Shown here: positions 7,152-14,115 of the stretch, piece by piece
How the letters are laid out: every line of letters starts with the position of its first letter
Numbering within the stretch: the stretch's first letter is position 1
Assembly (NCBI GenBank): GCA_029261905.1
Contig: JAJDAM010000577.1
Location: 1-18,227, forward strand
Direction: 5' to 3'
DNA length: 18,227 bases
Source: Deltaproteobacteria bacterium
GTDB lineage: Bacteria; Myxococcota_A; UBA9160; SMWR01
Program-made: the position numbers and the translations under genes
The notes under the pieces: generated by a model
The model's database searches: none
The model's input: only the letters and a program-made list of their open reading frames with translations
Told to the model about the DNA's origin: nothing

Positions 7152-8131
7152 CGTCGATGGGTCCTGAGACCGAGCGTGCCGGACTTGGTTTCGCCGGGCT
7201 GTGCGTGCTCAGCGGCGCTTTCGTTGCGCCCGTCGCCCGGCTGTCGACCGAGGGGGGGGACGCGCTCTTCGTCGCCACTGCGACGACGCTGCTCGCGGGA
7301 CTGACCGCTGCAGTGGTGCTGCTGGCCAAGGGCCAGCTTCGCTCGCTGGTGAGCGGACGAGACGCGCTTCCACTCGTAATGCTCGGCGCGCTCGGAACGA
7401 TGATCCCGAACCTGTTGTTCTTCCTCGGGACGGCGCGTACGTCGGCGTTGGACGCGGTCCTGTGTCTCCAAACCGAACCTGCATTCTCGCTGCTGCTCGC
7501 CTGGCTGGTGTTGGGCCATCGCCTCACCCTGCGACGAGTGTTCTCGGTTGCGGTTCTTCTGATCGGCATCGTGTGCGCGATGACCGGCGACTCGATTCGC
7601 GACCCGCTCGGCATTTCGATGCTGCTCGCTGCCCCGTTGGCGTGGCAGCTGTCTCACCTGCTCGTGCTGCGCCGACTGACCGGTGCCAGGCCAGAGCTGT
7701 TGACGGGCGCGCGGTATGTGTGGGGCGGCATCTGCCTCGGTTTCACGGCTGCCGTATTCTGCCTGGTGACCGATCGGCCGCTGCTGCCAGCCAGCCCAAC
7801 GGAAGCCCAGCTCCCGTTGCTCGCGCTGCAGGGCATCGTGTTGTCCTACTGCGGCACCATGCTCTGGTACCAGGCCATCGCGCGCCTCGACCTCGCGCGC
7901 GCCACTGCGATCATCGTGCCGTCGATCCCGGTACTGACGTTGGTGACCGCATTCGTGATCGTCGGCGAGGTGCCATCGCTGCGACAAGTGGTGGGCCTGT
8001 GCATCGTCGCGGGCGGCGTACTGTCGTTCGTCAGCGCACCTCACGCGGTCGAGACGCTCGAGCGCGTCCCCACGCAAACGGCACCGCTCGGCGCAGACGG
8101 CGGTGAGGAAGCAGGCGGCGACGTCGCCTGA
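7148..8131 (+). CDS. DMT/EamA-family transporter
   Basis: This 327-residue inner-membrane protein has about ten hydrophobic helices in two EamA-like halves, typical of drug/metabolite transporters that export amino acids or metabolites or take up sugars. The first half contains GTMIPNLLFFLGTARTSALD and QTEPAFSLLLAWLVLGHRL. The second contains SYCGTMLWYQAIARLDLARA and PVLTLVTAFVIVGEVPSLRQ. These are the duplicated end-of-half signatures of the family. Translation probably starts at GTG 7148, whose GTGA overlaps the CNNM stop; ATG 7157 is a possible alternative. The hydrophilic C-terminal tail of about 30 residues is not conserved in the family. It is the last forward gene before the convergent CNNM paralogue. 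The substrate is unknown. Confidence 0.85.
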   Translation: MTSMGPETERAGLGFAGLCVLSGAFVAPVARLSTEGGDALFVATATTLLAGLTAAVVLLAKGQLRSLVSGRDALPLVMLGALGTMIPNLLFFLGTARTSALDAVLCLQTEPAFSLLLAWLVLGHRLTLRRVFSVAVLLIGIVCAMTGDSIRDPLGISMLLAAPLAWQLSHLLVLRRLTGARPELLTGARYVWGGICLGFTAAVFCLVTDRPLLPASPTEAQLPLLALQGIVLSYCGTMLWYQAIARLDLARATAIIVPSIPVLTLVTAFVIVGEVPSLRQVVGLCIVAGGVLSFVSAPHAVETLERVPTQTAPLGADGGEEAGGDVA

Positions 8132-8240
8132 GCGCGATCAGCGAACGGCGCGGCTTCCTTCGTTCGGTGCATTCTCGGCGCTTTCCGGATTCACGGTCAT
8201 GACTGCCTCGGTGTCGCCGGCAGCGCAGCAATCCACTCGA

Positions 8241-9611
8241 TCACGTCACTTCTTCTTCATCGTCGTCTGATTCGACGATTCCATCCTTCCTGAGCAGACC
8301 CAGCCGTCGCACACGGCGTTGGCTCGCGTCGAGAACGGTTGCCTCGTACGGGCCGACATCGGTGATGTCGCCCTTTTGGGGCAGTCGTCCCAGGCGTGCG
8401 GTGATGTAGCCGCCGATCGTGTCCTCGTCCTCGTCTTCTTCGATCTCGATTTCCAGTCTGCTGCACAGTTCTGGGAGCGAAACCCGACCGGATACCTCGA
8501 ATGCGTCGGGCCCGAGTTCTCGAAAAATATGGTCGAGCTCGTCGAATTCGTCGCCGAGCGGGCCGACGATCTCCTCCAGCGCGTCCTCGCGGAAGGCCAT
8601 CCCGATCGCGGTACCGCGTTCGTCGAGCACGATCGCGCAGTGGCGACGTCTTTCTTGAAGGTCCAACAGGAAGTCCGATACCGACATGGTATCCGTGACG
8701 AAGATCGGCTCGCGGATCACTGCTCGAAGATTCCCGGCCCCGCCCTCGAGCGCCAGTTCCAAAGCGTCTCTCGCGTGGACGATCCCGACGACCGTATCCA
8801 GCCCCACTTCGCAAAGCGGCAGTCGGCTGTGTTTCGTATGGCGTATCTGCTGGAGATTTTCTTCGGGGGACTTCTCGAGCGATAGATGCTCGACGTCGAC
8901 ACGTGGCACGACCAGATGGCGAACCTCCATCGAGATCATTCGAAATGTGTTCTCGGTGATCTCGTACTCCCGCTCGGAGATGCGGCCCGAACGCGCCGCG
9001 AGCGACAAGATCCCCCGGATCTCCTGGGACGAGTGCACCTCACGGTGATTGCCCGGTGACAATCCGACTGCGCGCAGCATCAGGTTCGACATTCCGTTCA
9101 GCGCAGCGATGAACGGGCTGAAGACGAATGCAAAGGGGCGCAGCACGAAGGACGCCCAAAGCGAGGTCGACTCCGCACGCTGAATCGCCCACATCTTGGG
9201 TGCCTGTTCACCGAGAGTCATGTGGAGCGTCGTGATGACGGCGAAAGCGAGCGCGATCGATGCGGGCGAAAGCCACGGGTTGTCCGGGTTCACTGCCAGC
9301 CCCGCGCCCTCTGCCGCTGCCAAGATCAGTACCGAGACGGCCGGTTCGCAAAGGGCTCCCAGGGCCAGACTTGCGAGAGTGACTCCGAGCTGACACGCCA
9401 ACAGGTAGCGATCGAGGTGCTCGAGGACGTGTTGAACATTCCGTGCTCCCCGCTCGCCCCCAGTAGCCATCGCCTCGATTCGCGATGCTCGAACCTTGAC
9501 CAGAGAGAACTCAGCCGCAACAAAAAAACCGTTGAGCAGAACGAAGAAGATCGTGGCACCGAGCCGCCAGGCGACACCCAGCGCATCGATCGATGCGTGT
9601 TGGGCTTCCAT
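8241..9611 (-). CDS. CNNM/CorC-type membrane protein (DUF21-CBS-CorC_HlyC), copy 2
   Basis: This 456-residue paralogue of the gene at 5742-7151 is in the opposite orientation. The start is ATG 9611-9609 (MEAQHASIDALGVAWRLGAT), chosen because it aligns with the start of copy 1; the frame is open 58 codons further upstream without family similarity. By hand count 70 of 90 residues are identical to copy 1 over residues 11-100. The DUF21 domain covers about 12-190, the CBS pair about 230-350 (VVPRVDVEHLSLE; LDERGTAIGMAFRED), and CorC_HlyC the rest. It keeps an acidic insert, IEEDEDEDT, and ends with an acidic tail (ESDDDEEEVT). It converges on the DMT gene with a 109-bp gap in which no U-tract terminator was seen. 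It may form a heterodimer with, or be a differently regulated version of, copy 1. Confidence 0.9.
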   Translation of the reverse strand: MEAQHASIDALGVAWRLGATIFFVLLNGFFVAAEFSLVKVRASRIEAMATGGERGARNVQHVLEHLDRYLLACQLGVTLASLALGALCEPAVSVLILAAAEGAGLAVNPDNPWLSPASIALAFAVITTLHMTLGEQAPKMWAIQRAESTSLWASFVLRPFAFVFSPFIAALNGMSNLMLRAVGLSPGNHREVHSSQEIRGILSLAARSGRISEREYEITENTFRMISMEVRHLVVPRVDVEHLSLEKSPEENLQQIRHTKHSRLPLCEVGLDTVVGIVHARDALELALEGGAGNLRAVIREPIFVTDTMSVSDFLLDLQERRRHCAIVLDERGTAIGMAFREDALEEIVGPLGDEFDELDHIFRELGPDAFEVSGRVSLPELCSRLEIEIEEDEDEDTIGGYITARLGRLPQKGDITDVGPYEATVLDASQRRVRRLGLLRKDGIVESDDDEEEVT

Positions 9612-9981
9612 CAAGCGACTTGACTTCGCGGTGCTCGAAACACGATGTTCGCAAAGTTCCGATTGACCGCGCCCAACCTTCTGCCGAACTCCCAAACCCA
9701 ACGCAGGCGGCTGGGAGGGACCTGTGGGCTCGACGCTGTCATGTCGGAATCGTAATGAAATACGCGCCGAATGCGCGACATTCATGCTCGACTCTCACAA
9801 AGCTCGTTGGCGGCGGTCTTCGGCTCCCCCGAGCATGACGGGGCGCTGCGCTACGTGCCAAGCGCGAGCTAATGTTCGTCCGCTGTCTGGATATTGCGGG
9901 AATTCGACTGCAACGAGCGAATTTCGCGCCAGTTCGCTCCGGACCTTGTAAATCGGATGGCGGGATCCGGAGGATTCAGGA
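9612..9981. other. 370-bp intergenic region between divergent genes
   Basis: This stretch should hold the promoters of the minus-strand CNNM gene and of the forward DUF1295 gene. No -35/-10 pair stands out. It has a 9-bp inverted repeat at 9782-9838, and CGCGC-cgaat-GCGCG at 9760-9774 could form a small hairpin. GGAGG at 9969-9973 is the ribosome site of the next gene. No convincing small gene or RNA gene was recognised. Confidence 0.5.
9782..9838. repeat. 9-bp inverted repeat in the intergenic region
   Basis: TCATGCTCG (9782-9790) and CGAGCATGA (9830-9838) are perfect complements 39 nt apart, between divergent genes. They could form a long-loop hairpin or be paired regulator half-sites. A chance match is also possible. 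Confidence 0.25.
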
Positions 9982-10860
9982 ATGGACAAAGCCGAAACTC
10001 AGGCAGCCTTCGCGATCCCGTTGATCCTTGCGATTGCGGTCGGGATCGTTCTCGTTGCGGGAAGCGACAGCGTTCGAGTGCGTGGCCACTCGTTGTTCGC
10101 TCTTTGCGCGATCGGCTCATTCGCCGTGAACTGGATCGTGTTCATACCCGCCTACCGGCTCCAGACCGAGCGCTACTACGACCTCACCGGAAGTGCGACC
10201 TACATCAGCCTGGTCGCGGCGGCGATGGTGTTGAACGATGAGTTGGGGCTCCGCGCCTGCCTGCTCGGTGGCCTCGTGACGGTCTGGGCCGCTCGCTTGG
10301 GATCGTTCCTCTTTTCGCGAGTCAGTCGAGACGGATCGGACGGTCGCTTCGACCGGATCAAACCCAGCTTCGTACGCTTCTCGATGGCATGGACGCTTCA
10401 AGCCCTGTGGGTGTTTTTGACACTGAGTTGCGCGCTGGCGGCCATGACTTCGACCCACCAGACTCCGATCGGATGGGTGGGTATCGTCGGCATCGCGATC
10501 TGGGTGTTGGGATTCTCGATCGAGGTCGTGGCTGACCGGCAGAAGTCGCGTTTTCGAGCCGACCCGGCAAACCGGGACCAGTTCATCCAATCAGGGATTT
10601 GGGCCTGGTCTCGGCATCCGAACTACTTCGGTGAAATCATGCTGTGGCTGGGCATCGCGATCCTTGCGCTACCCGCACTCGAAGGCGGGCAGCTCATCAC
10701 GCTGATCTCACCGGTCTTCGTGTACGTACTGCTGACGCGGATCAGCGGAATCCCATTGCTCGAATCCCGCGGCAAGCGCCGCTGGGGCCACGATCCGGCA
10801 TACGTCGCCTATCGCGAGAGAACACCGACGCTGTTTCCGCGACCACCGCGACTGGCCTGA
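9982..10860 (+). CDS. DUF1295 / steroid 5-alpha-reductase-like membrane protein
   Basis: This 292-residue polytopic membrane protein starts at ATG 9982 with an ideal GGAGG site (9969-9973, 8-nt spacing). About seven hydrophobic helices are visible. The C-terminal half carries the DUF1295/ICMT-like signature: FSIEVVADRQKSRFRADP at 179-195, followed by SGIWAWSRHPNYFGEIMLW at 204-222 and the terminal LLESRGKRRWGHDPAYVAYR. Relatives include the 3-oxo-5-alpha-steroid 4-dehydrogenase family and isoprenylcysteine methyltransferases, in which the RHPNY(F/L)GE motif binds the nicotinamide or SAM cofactor region. It may be an NADPH-dependent reductase of a lipid or isoprenoid. It has its own promoter region, and its link to the neighbouring catabolic operon is only positional. 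The family is confident; the reaction is unknown. Confidence 0.85.
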   Translation: MDKAETQAAFAIPLILAIAVGIVLVAGSDSVRVRGHSLFALCAIGSFAVNWIVFIPAYRLQTERYYDLTGSATYISLVAAAMVLNDELGLRACLLGGLVTVWAARLGSFLFSRVSRDGSDGRFDRIKPSFVRFSMAWTLQALWVFLTLSCALAAMTSTHQTPIGWVGIVGIAIWVLGFSIEVVADRQKSRFRADPANRDQFIQSGIWAWSRHPNYFGEIMLWLGIAILALPALEGGQLITLISPVFVYVLLTRISGIPLLESRGKRRWGHDPAYVAYRERTPTLFPRPPRLA

Positions 10861-10909
10861 GTCGGGCGAGCGAGTCGCAGCCTGAACCGCCGGCGCATGA
10901 CCGTATCGC

Positions 10910-11281
10910 ATGAGAGCTCAGCACAAAGGGTGCGTCGAGATTCTGCGCGAGGTGGGCCGTGTATTCGTCGACTTCCTCGACACGCGACGCAGCTATGCAA
11001 TCGTGTGGCTCGAATGGGGCTCGGCCGTTCGGGAAGACGTGTGGCCGCGCTATCGCGCCTTCACCGAGCGCATCGTGGCGCTGACGAAGCGAACACTCGA
11101 GCAGGGCCAACGCGAAGGCTGCGTAGCCGCGGATGCCGACACCGAGAGTCTCGCGCGATTGTTCGCATCGTCGTCGCAATCCATCGCGCGTCTGCAGCTG
11201 AGTGACGTCGACCCCGAAACCATTTCTCGTTTCCAGCAGACCGTGCTACGCGCGATCGTCACTGAGGATGCGCTCGGGTAA
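10910..11281 (+). pseudogene. Orphan TetR-family ligand-binding domain lacking the HTH
   Basis: The 123-residue product from ATG 10910 looks like the C-terminal ligand-binding and dimerisation half of a TetR/AcrR regulator: EILREVGRVFVDFLDTRR, then AIVWLEWGSAVREDVWPRYR and ALTKRTLEQGQREGCVA. In full-length relatives this block follows about 60-70 residues of helix-turn-helix, which are absent. An in-frame TGA lies just upstream at 10898-10900, and the 49 bp back to the previous stop are too short to encode them. The DNA-binding half therefore appears to be deleted. It faces the intact TetR gene at 11302-11901 and is not an obvious duplicate of it. It is either a decaying regulator remnant or a small HTH-less protein that binds ligand or heterodimerises. 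Confidence 0.55.
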
Positions 11282-11300
11282 ACCGGCTGCGGCAGTACCC
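11276..11300. terminator. Possible bidirectional hairpin between convergent genes
   Basis: GGGTA (11276-11280) pairs with TACCC (11296-11300), and an inner CCG (11283-11285) pairs with CGG (11290-11292) around a GCTG loop. The hairpin sits exactly between the convergent TetR fragment and the full TetR gene. There is no T-rich tail on either side, so termination activity is uncertain. Confidence 0.25.
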
Positions 11301-11301
11301 T

Positions 11302-11901
11302 TCACTGGCTTCTGGGCAGCAGGCCCAGTCCCACGATCTGGTTCAGGGTCGTCAACGCCTGGTCGAGCGAAACCTGACTGTCGCCCTCGAGTGCGGCGCG
11401 GACCACCGCCCAGCCGATCTCGAAGAGCACGGCCGCCGCCGCATCGACATCGAGATCGGTCCTTACCGAGCCCTCTCGTTGACCGATCGCGAGCAGCGCT
11501 CGCAGCAGGCTCCGGATACCGGTTCGCTGTACATCCGCTGCCATTCGAGCCACGTCGCCATCCACCAGGCCGGTCTTTCCGAAAAGCGATGCGTGGAGAA
11601 GTTCATCTTCCCCGTAGTGACGAATCGTGAGTTCGACCAGTGAACGCAGGCGCTCGGGCACCGAACCGGGACCATCGAGGAGCTGTGACGCGCTGTTGAC
11701 GAACCGCTCGAGCGAAGCCTCGACAACGGCCAGATAGACCGCCTGCTTGGATTCGAAATGCAGGTAGAGGCTTCCCTTTCCGGTACCCGCCTCGGAAGTG
11801 ATGTCGTCAACGGTGGTTCGCTTGAAGCCGAAGCGACGGAACTGGGCCTCGGCGGAGGCGATCAGACGTGCATCCGGAGCTGACGTGCTTTCGGTGCTCA
11901 T
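11302..11901 (-). CDS. TetR/AcrR-family transcriptional repressor
   Basis: This 199-residue regulator has an N-terminal TetR helix-turn-helix at about 12-58. The sequence reads ASAEAQFRRFGFKRTTVDDI, then GTGKGSLYLHFESKQAVY, which is the canonical turn and recognition helix. An all-alpha ligand-binding domain follows. ATG 11901 is preceded by GGAG (11911-11908 on the minus strand) at 6-nt spacing. The gene is divergent from the acyl-CoA operon, and a 23-bp near-palindrome over that operon's promoter is the likely operator. By analogy with TetR regulators of fatty-acid-like catabolism, the inducer is probably an acyl-CoA intermediate of the neighbouring pathway, and autoregulation is plausible. 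Both of these are inference. The family call is strong. Confidence 0.92.
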   Translation of the reverse strand: MSTESTSAPDARLIASAEAQFRRFGFKRTTVDDITSEAGTGKGSLYLHFESKQAVYLAVVEASLERFVNSASQLLDGPGSVPERLRSLVELTIRHYGEDELLHASLFGKTGLVDGDVARMAADVQRTGIRSLLRALLAIGQREGSVRTDLDVDAAAAVLFEIGWAVVRAALEGDSQVSLDQALTTLNQIVGLGLLPRSQ

Positions 11902-11964
11902 TCAATTCTCCGTGGAGCGGCGCGCATCAGCGACCTCCGGATTGGATCGGATTCGGCTGCATTC

Positions 11965-12000
11965 CTCCATCTCACTCTCCATCTCACTCTCCATCTCACT
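11965..12000. repeat. Tandem repeat, three perfect 12-bp units
   Basis: The unit CTCCATCTCACT occurs three times head to tail without mismatch, in the TetR/operon intergenic region. It lies 14 bp before the -35 hexamer of the operon promoter, and on the other strand in the 5' untranslated region of the TetR gene. On the minus strand each unit contains GGAG. It could be a replication-slippage array or a spaced protein-binding site. Confidence 0.85.
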
Positions 12001-12014
12001 ACATTTCCCTGGAT

Positions 12015-12043
12015 TTGACAATGACTGACTAGATTCGTAATCT
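12015..12043 (+). promoter_or_regulatory. Sigma70-type promoter of the catabolic operon
   Basis: A perfect -35 hexamer, TTGACA (12015-12020), is followed by a 17-bp spacer and TAATCT (12038-12043) as the -10. Transcription would start near 12050, leaving a leader of only about 20 nt before ATG 12071. The -10 lies inside the presumed TetR operator, so bound repressor would block polymerase. Confidence 0.6.
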
Positions 12044-12048
12044 GGTCA
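12026..12048. promoter_or_regulatory. Near-perfect palindrome, probable TetR operator
   Basis: TGACTAGATT (12026-12035) and AATCTGGTCA (12039-12048) are inverted arms with one mismatch around a CGT centre. The 23-bp length and the position over the -10 of a divergent TetR-controlled promoter are typical of TetR operators. Binding by the adjacent regulator is inferred. Confidence 0.6.
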
Positions 12049-12070
12049 ACAGTCAACGACCGGGACCCCC

Positions 12071-13258
12071 ATGACCCTTCCCCGATTCCCCTCCGTCTAT
12101 CTCACCGACGAGCACGAAGCACTTCGCAACAGCGCGGCCGCCTTCGTGGATCGGGAGATCCGACCGCATGCTGACGAGTACGAGACAGCGGGCGAATTCC
12201 CTCGCGAGCTTTACCGGACCGCAGGCGATGCGGGCTTTCTGGGTGTTCGGTACCAGGAGCGTTGGGGTGGCAGCGGCCTCGATTTCCTGTCGACCTGCGT
12301 GCTGTGCGAGGAACTGGTAAAGGGCGACTCGGTCGGGACGGCTGTGGGGCTGCTCGCACAGTCCGAATTCGCGCTCTCGGCGCTTGCTGACGAGGCCAAC
12401 GATGAGCTCAAGGAAACCTGGCTGGCGCCAGCGATCCGCGGCGAGTTGATCGGAGCGATCGGCGTGTCTGAACCAGGCGCCGGGTCGGACGTCGCCTCGA
12501 TGACGACGCGCGCACATCGCGACGGCAGCGACTACGTGATCTCGGGACAGAAGACGTACATCACCAACGGCACCCGCGCGGATTTCATCACGCTTGCCGT
12601 CCGCACCGGCGGGCCCGGGCCCCGGGGCATCTCGCTGGTCGTGTTCCCCACGGACACGAAGGGCTTCCAGGTGGGGCGTCGACTCGACAAACTCGGTGCG
12701 CGGGCGTCGGACACCGGGGAACTCTTCTTCGATGAGTGCCGAATCCCGGCTTCGAACCTGGTCGGAGACGAAGGCCGGGGGATGCACTACATCCTCTCGC
12801 ACTTCGGAGGCGAGCGCCTCGTCATCGCCGCGTTCGCCGTCGGCATCATGGAACGCCTGATCGAACTCGGCATCGAGCATGCTCACGAGCGACACGCGTT
12901 CGGGTCGAGCCTGCTGGGCTTCCAAACCTGGCGCCACCGCTTCGCCGAGATGGCGACGCGGCTCGAAGCCACGCGGGCTCTGACCTACCAGGCGGCCCGC
13001 CTGCTCTCCGATGGAGATCCGAGCGGAGACATGGCGGTCTCGATGGCAAAGCTGCATGCGGCGGCCGCAGTGCAGTCGGTTGCGGCCGAAGTACTCCAGC
13101 TCCACGGAGGCTACGGACAGATCGAGGAGTCCCCCATCCCCCGCTACTACCGCGATGTCGCCGGGTTCTCGATCGGCGCGGGAACCTCCGAGATCATGCG
13201 CGAGATCATCTCGCGCTCGCTCGTCCAGACCGTCCAGAAAAAAAAGGAGACCCGATGA
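12071..13258 (+). CDS. Acyl-CoA dehydrogenase (first of three)
   Basis: This 395-residue FAD enzyme is expected to oxidise an acyl-CoA to the 2-enoyl-CoA and pass electrons to ETF. The N-terminal helical domain is about 10-125. The FAD/substrate segment is AIGVSEPGAGSD (129-140), followed by the beta domain (SGQKTYITNGTRADFI). The C-terminal helical domain includes HERHAFGSSLLGFQ (272-285) and QLHGGYGQ. The position of the MCAD catalytic Glu (Y-E-G-T) is Ala370 here (SIGAGTSEIM). E248 in GGERLVIAA matches the alternative helix-G base used by isovaleryl-CoA and long-chain dehydrogenases, so the enzyme should be active. The leader has no strong Shine-Dalgarno. The 3' end has an eight-A run and overlaps the next start (ATGA). 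The substrate is unknown, possibly branched or alicyclic. Confidence 0.9.
   Translation: MTLPRFPSVYLTDEHEALRNSAAAFVDREIRPHADEYETAGEFPRELYRTAGDAGFLGVRYQERWGGSGLDFLSTCVLCEELVKGDSVGTAVGLLAQSEFALSALADEANDELKETWLAPAIRGELIGAIGVSEPGAGSDVASMTTRAHRDGSDYVISGQKTYITNGTRADFITLAVRTGGPGPRGISLVVFPTDTKGFQVGRRLDKLGARASDTGELFFDECRIPASNLVGDEGRGMHYILSHFGGERLVIAAFAVGIMERLIELGIEHAHERHAFGSSLLGFQTWRHRFAEMATRLEATRALTYQAARLLSDGDPSGDMAVSMAKLHAAAAVQSVAAEVLQLHGGYGQIEESPIPRYYRDVAGFSIGAGTSEIMREIISRSLVQTVQKKKETR
13240..13246 (+). other. In-phase A-AAA-AAG slippery heptamer at gene junction
   Basis: An eight-A run (13238-13245) near the end of the dehydrogenase gene creates the dnaX-type -1 slippery heptamer A AAA AAG, in the correct phase, four codons before the TGA. 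The -1 frame is open through GGA GAC CCG into the ATG of the amidohydrolase gene, so slippage would make a dehydrogenase-amidohydrolase fusion. An alternative reading is a Lys-rich C-terminus followed by the AGGAG ribosome site (13245-13249) of the next gene. Confidence 0.45.
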
Positions 13259-14115
13259 CTACAACCGAACGCGTCGGTGCCATCGATGCCTGGATGTCGA
13301 TCATGGCGCCCGAGACTGCCGACCGCTGGCCGGACTCGTTCTGGCACATCTTTCGGAAGTACGGCGTCGAAGAGCGGTTCCGCAAGGGATTCACGCTCGA
13401 CCAGATCATCGACGAGATGGACGAGGCGGGTGTCGACATCGGAGTCGCATCGTCATTCAAGTTCCTCGACACGTGGGTGGTCGACAACGACGAAACCGCT
13501 GCGTACATCGCCCGGGCTCCCGATCGTTTCATCGGCTGCTTCACCGTCGACATCCGCAACCCCATGCCCGCTATGCGCGAGTTTCGGCGCTGTGTCGAGG
13601 AACTGGGATACCGCGCATTTCGCCTCGAGCCCTACCAGTACGGCGATGGACGCACGACGGCACCGCCTCCCACCGATCGAATGTACTGGCCGTTCTACGT
13701 TGCCTGCTGCGAGTACGACATCCCGGTCGCGATCCAGGTCGGGCACACCGGGCCGCTGCTGCCCTCCGAATGCGGGCGGCCCATCTACCTCGACGAGGTC
13801 GCACTCACCTTCCCGGAACTCAAGATCCTCGGCACCCACGTCGGCAATCCCTGGGAGGAGGAGATGATGATCCTCGCCTGGAAACATCCGAACGTGTATG
13901 TCGAATCATCCGCGCGCCCGGCCCGCCAGTGGCCCGAAGGGCTCAAGAAATTCGCAGGCGGCTACGGGCAGGACAAGATGATTTGGGGCACCGACTACCC
14001 GCTGCTCCCGTTTCAGCGAACCGCACAGGACGTCTACGACTGCGGATTCTCCGCGGAGGCGACCCGCAAGATCCTGCGCGACAACGCGGCCCGGGTCTTC
14101 AAGATCGATGTCTGA
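13255..14115 (+). CDS. Amidohydrolase-2-like TIM-barrel protein (ACMSD-related)
   Basis: This 286-residue protein starts at ATG 13255, overlapping the dehydrogenase stop, with AGGAG at 13245-13249. Family-typical elements are Q-V-G-H164 at the end of a barrel strand (IPVAIQVGHTGPLLPSECG), ILGTHVGNPWEEEM with H195, and MIWGTDYPLLPF with D247, followed by a LRDNAARVFKI ending. These match His, His and Asp metal or catalytic positions of amidohydrolase family 2 (ACMSD and gamma-resorcylate decarboxylase relatives). The usual N-terminal H-x-H is missing: the first strand reads AIDAWMSIMAP (D11-A-W). Metal binding may therefore be altered. A role as a decarboxylase or as a ring-opening or CoA-ester hydrolase in the pathway is plausible but unproven. 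Confidence 0.85.
   Translation: MTTTERVGAIDAWMSIMAPETADRWPDSFWHIFRKYGVEERFRKGFTLDQIIDEMDEAGVDIGVASSFKFLDTWVVDNDETAAYIARAPDRFIGCFTVDIRNPMPAMREFRRCVEELGYRAFRLEPYQYGDGRTTAPPPTDRMYWPFYVACCEYDIPVAIQVGHTGPLLPSECGRPIYLDEVALTFPELKILGTHVGNPWEEEMMILAWKHPNVYVESSARPARQWPEGLKKFAGGYGQDKMIWGTDYPLLPFQRTAQDVYDCGFSAEATRKILRDNAARVFKIDV

Noticed and set aside
5945..8077. 710-codon open frame on the minus strand across the CNNM and DMT genes
   Set aside because: Low-complexity Arg/Ser/Gln-rich translation with no domain. It lies opposite two well-supported genes and is a GC-skew shadow.
8132..8240. Rho-independent terminator between the convergent DMT and CNNM genes
   Set aside because: Only a 6-bp CGAACG/CGTTCG pair was found, with no T-tract on either strand.
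9612..9785. 58-codon N-terminal extension of the second CNNM gene
   Set aside because: ATG 9611 aligns with the start of the paralogue; the extension is not hydrophobic and has no counterpart in copy 1.
11965..12000. CRISPR array
   Set aside because: The 12-bp units are directly abutting with no spacers, and no cas genes are present.
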